Positions 57,863 through 64,000 of a stretch of 64,000 nt of DNA are shown in pieces. Positions within the stretch are counted from its first letter, which is position 1; the number at the start of each line of letters is the position of its first letter. The DNA is from Melieria omissa. Its lineage: Eukaryota; Arthropoda; Insecta; Diptera; Ulidiidae. Under the pieces are notes generated by a model. The model made no database searches and had not been told where the DNA came from. It saw only the letters and a program-made list of their open reading frames with translations. Location of the stretch: contig OZ020269.1 of the NCBI GenBank assembly GCA_963971225.1, positions 98,074,040 through 98,138,039 on the forward strand. The letters run 5' to 3'. Both the position numbers and the translations under genes were made by a program.

Positions 57863-59075
57863 ATGCTTAGATACGGATATTTGACACTGGATGAGGCCAC
57901 TATATATTTGCAAGAGCTTGCAAGTGATGAGAAAGCAGATAATACAGTGGAAAAATTGACAATGGAGCCGCCTAGTGGCCATATTTTGGAATCTGAAGAG
58001 GATTCTGACGAAGAAGATGGCGGTGGAGTGCCAAAAAATTTGCCGAGAACACGATTAATGGAACCATGTGAGGTTATTGTGTGGCAATTGACAACAAATG
58101 AGGTTGAGACAGCAAGCTCTTCAAGACGTGATAAATAATTCCTTCGCAAACTTACATACAGATCTTATAGAGTCACCAAGTACTTCACAATGAACGTCTT
58201 TCGGGTCGCCCTCTTGTGGAGGAGCTATTTCACTGCCTATGTTTCAGAAGAAGAGCCATTGGAGCCTAGTGACGAACATTTTTCGGCAACAGCAATATGT
58301 ACACCAACTGTCAACATTCTTATTAAAAAAACATCGGTAAAGGCTGCTCAACGTATAAAAACTATTCATGCTCAACATGCTACAACTTCTATTGCTTGCA
58401 TTACATTTGATCACCAAAATTCTGGATCAAGTACGTCCACAGTAGAAAAACCATTGGCAAAATGTATGAATGGAAAGTGTACCAAAGTCAAACGTACCTA
58501 CAAACCTTGTAAACCTGTTATTTAGTGGTTCGAAGATGATGACATTAGGTGTCCGGAAATTTTTCCGGAGCCGAACTATTCTGATTGTAGTAATTTACAT
58601 CCTCATCAGCTGTTGAGAAATTCTTCGACGACGAACTGATCCAGTTGCTGTGCGATGAAAGTAATAGCTATGCTGTGTGTTGAGGTCAAACAAACCCAAA
58701 CATATGTAACTGTTGAAGAGATGCGAGTTTTTATTGGCGCTCGTGGAAAGAAGTGGTGGTTTTGCATTTTTTCATGGCTCAATGACGTGTTAATGCAAAA
58801 TGCGTGGATCTTGCATCGCAAAGGAGGAAGCAGCATGACGCAACTTGATTTCCGTAGAGCCATTGCCGGACGCTATTGCACAACTCTTGGCACAATAAGA
58901 CCACTCCAGAGCTTTTGTCGAACAACTGCGGCTGAGCCCGACTTCTCAAGCCGCTATGACTGCATTGGGCATTTATTGTAGAAACAATAGATAAAAAGAG
59001 GCGCCGCTGAGCTGGAATGAACTGCAAATCGCATCCCACTTATTTGTGCAAAAAGTACCGAAAAGTACCATTATG
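57863..59075 (+). pseudogene. piggyBac-type transposase, broken
   Basis: N-terminus LTLDEATIYLQEL, VEKLTMEPPSG and ESEEDSDEEDGGGVPKNLP (57863-58138) fits PGBD-type transposases. Later pieces: KFFDDELIQLLCDESNSYAV (58617-58676, followed by a stop), KKWWFCIFSWLNDVLMQNAW and LHRKGGSSMTQLDFRR (58745-58860; family: WWWPxFxWxxDxxxQNAW), then the Cys-rich end ELECKSHPTYLCKK-like text at 59015-59060. The catalytic core between is deleted, and stops interrupt what remains. Confidence 0.85.
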
Positions 59076-59251
59076 CTACAAATCCATAATTTATTGTATC
59101 AACCGCATATGTATTTCATTCACCTTTACCATCACAGTTCAATTTATACAAAGTTTTCATGTATTTTTAAGTACTAAGCTGTACAATTTTCATTCAAACT
59201 AAAAAAATTTGTTCCACAAAAAAGTACTGGAATAGCCCACTGTTACATATA

Positions 59252-60828
59252 CACTCATGGACAAACTAATAGGTGTGAGCACTTTTATGTCAATATTTAG
59301 AAAGCGATTTAAGGAATTCAATTGACTACTTTTTATTTCGATGAGTAGCAGTAAAAACACAAAGAAAAGTATATATAAACGATTATTTATTCATTTTTTC
59401 AATATTGCTTGGACAAAATATTAGGTGTAATAAAATAGGCAGCGAATGCACGGCTAAGTTTTAAACTTACATTAATTTTTAAAATATAAACTTAGTAACG
59501 GTACTAGTTTCCTGTATAACCGCCATTATTTTGTAAAATTTTGCACACCCTTCTGGGCATAGACGCTATTAAGATTTGGCAGGTCTCTAATGGTATTTTA
59601 TAGCAAATATCCTGGACTTTCTGCCATAATTGGTTTTAGTTTTGGATATTAATTGTAGCCAATGGTTTTTCTAGATCATCCCCCACAAATTCTCAATGGG
59701 GTTTAGATCGAAGGACTGACTTGGCCATGTCAATACTGTCACGTTATTGTCCTTGGACCAAACATTCATTGCTGAAATTTCCAAATCAATCACATGTCTT
59801 CTTCAGCATAGGGGAGCATAACGTTTTGCAAAATGTTTTTGTGTACCGTACTGATCATGGTGTCCTTTATTAGATAAATAGGACCTACACCCCTGCCAAG
59901 AAAAATAATCCTAAGCCATGATGTTTCCCCCGCCATGCTTTATGGTCTTCTTGGTGAAGCGAATGTGGAATTACTTGCCTTTTGGTCTTCGAACGTTCCT
60001 TCCGTAATCATTGCAAAACAAATTAATTTTTGTTTCATCGCTCCAAAGGATGTTTCGCCACTTTTTTTCGCCCACAGGACCACACCATTCGGTTGATGGG
60101 TTGATGCAAATTCTTTTCTCATGGTTAAATGTCTTTTTCTAAGAAGAGGAACGTTGAGGGCTATTCTTCCAGGCAAATTTGGATCTATCAACCTAAGCCG
60201 AAACGTTCTGGAACTGATCCGAAACGGCATATCAGCTAAAATTGCCTTTGACGACTTGAAGGGGTCCTGTTTGGCGAGCAAACCTATGCGATGGTCATCA
60301 GTTGCGCTAGTCAATTAAGGACCTCCCCGTGTTTCCGCGCCGGATTTGAGCTTTAAAGCATTTGTAACAAACTTCTGAGACCAACACAATGCATTTGTTA
60401 TAAATTTATTCATTTTCCCAGGCTTTTCAGCTCTTTCACAAGACGTCTTTCTTCTGGCGTGCAATGAGGTTTACGACCCATCTAAAAACGCAAAAATGTG
60501 TTACATTTTATCACGAAATACTTTTTGTAACATATTAATTTTTGAGCCTTGGCAAATTATCGGTATATAGCACCGAGCAAACCAGCGAAGTAAAAGCAAC
60601 GCTTCACACACCTATTTTTTTGTCCAACATATTTTTTCACTGAAAACACAAAACGCATGCGCACAGTCGAAATAAATTTTTATGATTGACAAACTCAGTG
60701 TAAATATAATTAAACATGTCGCAGGTGCTAGCAGATAACGGCAAAGTAGTTCTAAAAATACATTTTTCCCCGATAATTCGCAACATCTATCAATGGTACC
60801 TTCACACCTATTATTTTGTCCATGAGTG
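59252..60828 (-). mobile_element. Tc1-type transposon, 1.58 kb, TA-flanked
   Basis: TA lies at 59250-59251 and 60829-60830, with inverted ends CACTCATGGACAAACTAATA and the inverse. Inserted in one of the TACGTAAC subterminal repeats of the piggyBac-type element. The transposase runs on the minus strand. Confidence 0.92.
59500..60482 (-). pseudogene. Tc1-type transposase, frameshifted
   Basis: Minus strand start MGRKPHCTPEERRLVKEL at 60482, soon followed by a stop. Then DDHRIGLLAKQDPFKSSKAI and VPLLRKRHLTMRKEFA (60120-60300); WSDETK with the first catalytic Asp; HGGGNIMA; a deletion where the second catalytic Asp (family DNDPKH) should be; then [15 protein letters not shown] with the final Glu, and a C-terminus CKILQNNGGYTGN near 59505. 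Loss of the second Asp plus frameshifts make it inactive. Confidence 0.9.
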
Positions 60829-61039
60829 TATGTAACGGCTTCCATAGCCCAATCCATACAAGTTACCAAACATTTTGTTTCTTATTTACGTTCCTGTTCA
60901 TCATAAAGCATACGTCTCTAAATTTCAGGCCCCTAGCACTGCTAGATCACTGTGGGCATTAATGGGTTAATTAGATTGGTGATTCAAATATTTTTTTCTT
61001 ATAAAATCATTTCGAAGAAACCGTGGCAAAAGGGGTTAA

Positions 61040-61340
61040 ATCTTTTCCAGGCGCCGCAGCGCAGGAGATACTCCTCTATGGCTCCACTATGCTATGCTTG
61101 CTCCTCCGGAAAAATGCCAGATTGGCGCTTTTATGGGCAGTATGAAGTGCCTCGTGGAAAATTTTGGGCTTCTCCCGTGTTTGAGTGCCAATTAGTACTC
61201 CGATTAAGGCGGGGATTTTTAGTGGTAAGGAACTTACCAAATGGCTCAATATCGCACACACAAAATACAAACACTTTTCCTTCGCACGCACTTGCTTTGT
61301 ACTTTTAGTAAATTTTGAACCAGCACCTTTGATCTTCACT
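61040..61340 (-). pseudogene. Possible C-terminal fragment of a non-LTR retrotransposon
   Basis: In shifted minus-strand frames I read ALIGVLIGTQTREK and, further on, EEYLLRCGAW, resembling the GHxxLGxHxxRLG and EHLLCxCPA ends of LINE polyproteins. Weak and degenerate. Confidence 0.35.
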
Positions 61341-61377
61341 TACGGTTTGAACGAGCCGTGTGATTTTGGATGCTTAA

Positions 61378-61629
61378 CCCTTATTCTCATACCCAAACTT
61401 ACTAACGTCGTTTGGCACCCGGGGTACACGGGTACCCATTTCATGAAATTTTTAAGTTTTCAATATTTTGTTAATTAAAAAACAAAATTTTTTAAATATA
61501 TGATTTGTTCGCTTTTCACCTAAATAACGAGGATCCGGAAGGTAAAAAAAAAATTTTCATTATTTGTCAGTTTTTTTCACGAAAATATATCGCAGTGGGC
61601 ACCCTGGTACCCGGGTATGAGAATAAGGG
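61378..61629. mobile_element. 252-bp TTAA-flanked MITE ending CCCTTATTCTCATACCC
   Basis: TTAA lies at 61374-61377 and 61630-61633, with inverted ends CCCTTATTCTCATACCC and the inverse. CCCGGGGTACACGGGTACCC inside pairs with ACCCTGGTACCCGGG near the other end. Confidence 0.92.
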
Positions 61630-61633
61630 TTAA

Positions 61634-62314
61634 GGGGACTCGGTGGTCTAGAAATTTCAAAAAATCGATTTTTTGTTTTTTTGATATTTCGAAGTATCTT
61701 AAGAATGTAAGAGTGAACTTTTCATGCGGAAATTCCCAATATTATAGGGCGAGAAATTTCAAAAATTTCATTTATCTCGAAACGACTTTTTTCGGCACGC
61801 CGCGGATGAAAACAAAAAAACTATTTAACCGAATCACTTGAAATTTGGATATGTTGTTCACAACATGTATGACTATCGTCGGAACTAGAATCATAATTTT
61901 ATTTAAATAATTTCTTATTGTTTACACTAAAAAACTAGCGCAAAAAGACCCGATTTTACGAACTTTTTTTCAAAAGCGCGCCATTTTGTCAATTTTTAAT
62001 TTTTTCGATTTGTTCTAGTTCCGACCATAACTGCACTCTTTCTGATTAAGAGTTTTTTTTGAATTTTGTGTTTCAGATGAGTAGAAGTCTCGAAATCACG
62101 TACGCCGTCCGGGTCCGATTTTTCGAGAGGGTCATCTTTAGCAGCATTTTTATAATAAAAAATATTGTTTTTAAAATGCAAACAAAAATTTTTTGTATGC
62201 TCAATAAACGTAGTAATAAGCCCAAAAAGTTGAAAGATCGTTTTTTGAATTTTTAATGGCAAAAAAAACCGTGAAAACAGGTGACATTTTCGTGCTCTAG
62301 ACCACCGGGTCCCC
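61634..62314. mobile_element. 681-bp TTAA-flanked MITE ending GGGGACTCGGTGGTCTAGA
   Basis: TTAA lies at 61630-61633 (shared with the preceding MITE) and 62315-62318. The inverted ends are GGGGACTCGGTGGTCTAGA and TCTAGACCACCGGGTCCCC. Non-coding. Confidence 0.92.
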
Positions 62315-62318
62315 TTAA

Positions 62319-62728
62319 ATAGCTCATTTTTGCATAACGGGCAAATCATTCGATATTAGCAAAAAAAAATATGGTTTATTGCCTTGTTTACGCAAAAGTG
62401 CTTCTGCAATGTACCAACAATTTGCCAGCAATACTGCAAAAGGAATGCGTTCACCAACACCACGGTGCATGCTGAGCTCAACTGCAGCGATGTGCGGTGT
62501 GTGCTGGGATGTGTGTGTACCAGTGTTGTGCGCGCTCGCTTAGTAGGAACAGTTGAAACCGCTTCCACATTACTGACAAAGTAAGGTTTGATACAAGGTG
62601 CACAGCTACTAGTGCAATGATAGAAAAATGGAATGGTTGAATTTGAATTGAATAGAGTGAGAGTTGGATTGAATGAATATTGAATATTAAACTTGAGCGA
62701 ACCGTAACAACGTATAAAACCAAAACTT
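62319..62728. other. Unassigned sequence upstream of copy 3
   Basis: No exon of the nuclease-like gene is visible. Only the last 20 or so bases (CGTATAAAACCAAAACTT) match intron 3 of copies 1 and 2. The preceding exons 1-3 are not in the 10 kb between copies 2 and 3. Confidence 0.6.
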
Positions 62729-63809
62729 CCCAGCGAACAATAAGACATACGCGTTTGGAAACAAGTTGCTTGTAAACAAGTTCGCAAACGTTTTGCAAAC
62801 TTATAAATCGTAAATGTTTTTCAAACTTATTTTCAATGAATTAATAAACATTTTCTAAACTTACATGCGCAAGTGTTTTCCAAATTTATTCCAAACTTTC
62901 CCAATGTTTTAGTTTAAAACATTTGGGAACAATTTGCTTGAAAGCGAGTTGGCAAACATTTTCCAAGCTTACAAATCGCAAACGTTTTCCAAACTTTTTG
63001 CAAACCTTTACTCGAGTAACGGTAATTTGATCAATTTTGAAAAAAATTACATCAAGGCATGCGATGCGTTTGGAGGTTTCAAAATTCAAACAAAAATTGT
63101 AAGTTCATTGATTTTTAAATGAAATTTCTCGTTTGTTGTCGTGCGTTTCCAGTGTGAGGACTTCAGCTCAATCAGAGTATGTAAGTATACAAGTACGGCA
63201 ATTTGTAAAATAATTTACAACTATTTATTAATAACAGTTTTCCTTTATAGATGCAGCCAGTGCTAAACTTATTGACGAGGACGTTTAAGTTCATGTCACT
63301 AAGGCCTTTTTCCAATTTGCCAAAAATAGACAGAAACACAAAGCAATCAAAAGTCTTATAATAAAATTAATTGAAAAATTGAGGAACTTTTTTAATTGCT
63401 ACACCGCGAACAATTTGCATTTGGAATAAACTTACTGCAAGCTTACACACGCAAGCATTTTATTTGGAATAAGCTTGCGAAATGTTTGAAAAATGTTTGG
63501 ATCTAGTTTTAAGGCAAACGGAATTGATCCTCATTGACAAGCTCATTCCAAATGTGATGCAAGCTTGATGCAAATGTCTAATAAGTTTATTATAAGCTTA
63601 TAATAAACGTTTACAAAATGTTTGGATTAGGTTTGTCTAAAACGTTTGCATTAAGTTTCTAGAAATACGTTTTTCTGCAAGGGTCAATTCCGTTTGCATA
63701 ACACTTGGATCCAAACATTTTTCAAACATTTCGCAAGCTTATTCCAAATAAAAGGCTTGCGTGTGTAAGCTTGCAGTAAGTTTATTCCAAATGCAAATTG
63801 TTCGCTGGG
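62729..63809 (+). mobile_element. CCCAG-ended element in intron 3 of nuclease-like copy 3
   Basis: The inverted ends are CCCAGCGAACAAT and ATTGTTCGCTGGG. The duplication is TT (62727-62728 and 63810-63811), judged from the intact intron of copies 1 and 2 (AAAACTTATAATT). The left part is an array of CAAACGTTTTCCAAACTTA-like words. The right part has about 125-bp inverted arms at 63404-63530 and 63685-63809. It carries three small exon-like pieces (separate entry). Confidence 0.85.
63010..63288 (+). pseudogene. Spliced gene fragment carried by the CCCAG element
   Basis: Exon-like pieces end at 63098 (donor GTAAGT), run 63153-63180 (acceptor TTTCCAG, donor GTAAGT) and run 63251-63288 (acceptor TTTATAG, stop TAA). 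Joined phases stay open and read ...NYIKACDAFGGFKIQTKI, CEDFSSIRVY and AASAKLIDEDV. Both junctions have near-consensus splice sites, unlikely by chance in so short a stretch. The protein is unknown to me. It could be the last exons of the element's own protein or a captured host gene. Confidence 0.5.
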
Positions 63810-63842
63810 TTATAATTCTGTTCTTATCACAAATCTATTTAG

Positions 63843-64000
63843 CCAGGAAAATGTTGAAGCGACAATGAAAATAATGCAATCAGATGAACCGCTGCTGCTG
63901 CCATTCACCTTCGACTTTGACAGTTTGCTGCAAGACAAGTCGCTGCCGGCAGCATTGTCAGACTTTCGGTACATCTTCAACACGATGTGGTGGCGGCAGC
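63843..64000 (+). CDS. Nuclease-like copy 3, start of exon 4, cut by window end
   Basis: After the same intron end as copies 1 and 2 (TTCTTATCACAAATCTATT then TAG), exon 4 reads QENVEATMKIMQSDEPLLLP, then FTFDFDSLLQDKSLPAALSD and FRYIFNTMWWRQ. Over 158 bases it differs from copy 1 at only a handful of positions. DKSL again replaces the RGHL of active nucleases. No exon 1-3 is found upstream before an unrelated transposon field, so this copy may be 5'-truncated. Continues to the right of the window. Confidence 0.8.

Larger units (their letters stand above)
57347..60966 (+). mobile_element. piggyBac-type transposon, 3.6 kb with a nested Tc1
   Basis: TTAA lies at 57343-57346 and 60967-60970, with inverted ends CCCATTAATGCCCACAG and CTGTGGGCATTAATGGG. 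Next to the ends, the phrase TACGTAACAGTGGGC is repeated (57734, 57793 direct; 59230 and 60830 inverted), probably binding sites for the transposase. It contains a broken transposase and, at 59252-60828, a Tc1-type element; without it the length is about 2.0 kb. Confidence 0.92.

Noticed and set aside
62478..62798. Antisense ORFs of 106 and 143 codons near 62356-62798
   Set aside because: Low-complexity Ser/Cys/Leu-rich translations. The region runs into the CCCAG element boundary, and no family is recognised.

Overview
The window is a stretch of a higher dipteran (fly) genome. The coding genes have many short GT-AG introns, the non-coding DNA is very AT-rich, and fly-type transposons abound (mariner, Tc1, piggyBac, hAT MITEs, non-LTR and LTR elements). 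I cannot settle the species. The three-copy cluster of degenerate endonuclease-like secreted proteins recalls the tsetse Tsal locus, but the same gene family occurs in other flies.

Region 1 (1-26300): the 3' 95% or so of a single plus-strand gene encoding the giant endocytic receptor LRP1. I read 31 coding exons from 2044 to 25928, with consistent phases, giving 4,496 residues. The upstream exons (signal peptide and first LDL-receptor class A pair) lie to the left of the window. Module order is that of LRP1: EGF pair, two YWTD propellers, LDLa cluster II, four propellers, cluster III with 10 repeats, one propeller, cluster IV with 11 repeats, a last propeller carrying a furin site, a run of EGF repeats, a transmembrane helix, and a tail with two NPxY endocytosis signals. 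Its introns hold a solo LTR, several MITEs, a six-unit tandem repeat and a dead mariner.

Region 2 (26300-34200): non-coding DNA, then transposon debris. This includes a minus-strand non-LTR retrotransposon split by a 2.4-kb terminal-inverted-repeat element with a perfect 8-bp target duplication (30018-32408). That element encodes a conserved but poorly described protein.

Region 3 (34203-64000): a tandem family of secreted proteins with a DNA/RNA non-specific endonuclease fold in which the catalytic His position is Ser. Copies lie at 35517-37068, 51245-52793 and 63843 to the window end. Copies 1 and 2 are a recent segmental duplication including the promoter (TATA box plus initiator), so comparing them shows which transposons arrived later. 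Between and around them is a dense transposon nest. It includes a 7.7-kb piggyBac-type element (39127-46863) stuffed with at least six younger insertions, whose empty site can be read at 28032, and a third piggyBac-type element (57347-60966) with a Tc1 inside it.

The most interesting candidates are the putative nuclease-dead secreted family (Tsal-like), the 30018-32408 element, and the CCCAG-ended elements (49242-50987, 62729-63809), which carry spliced, gene-like exons.
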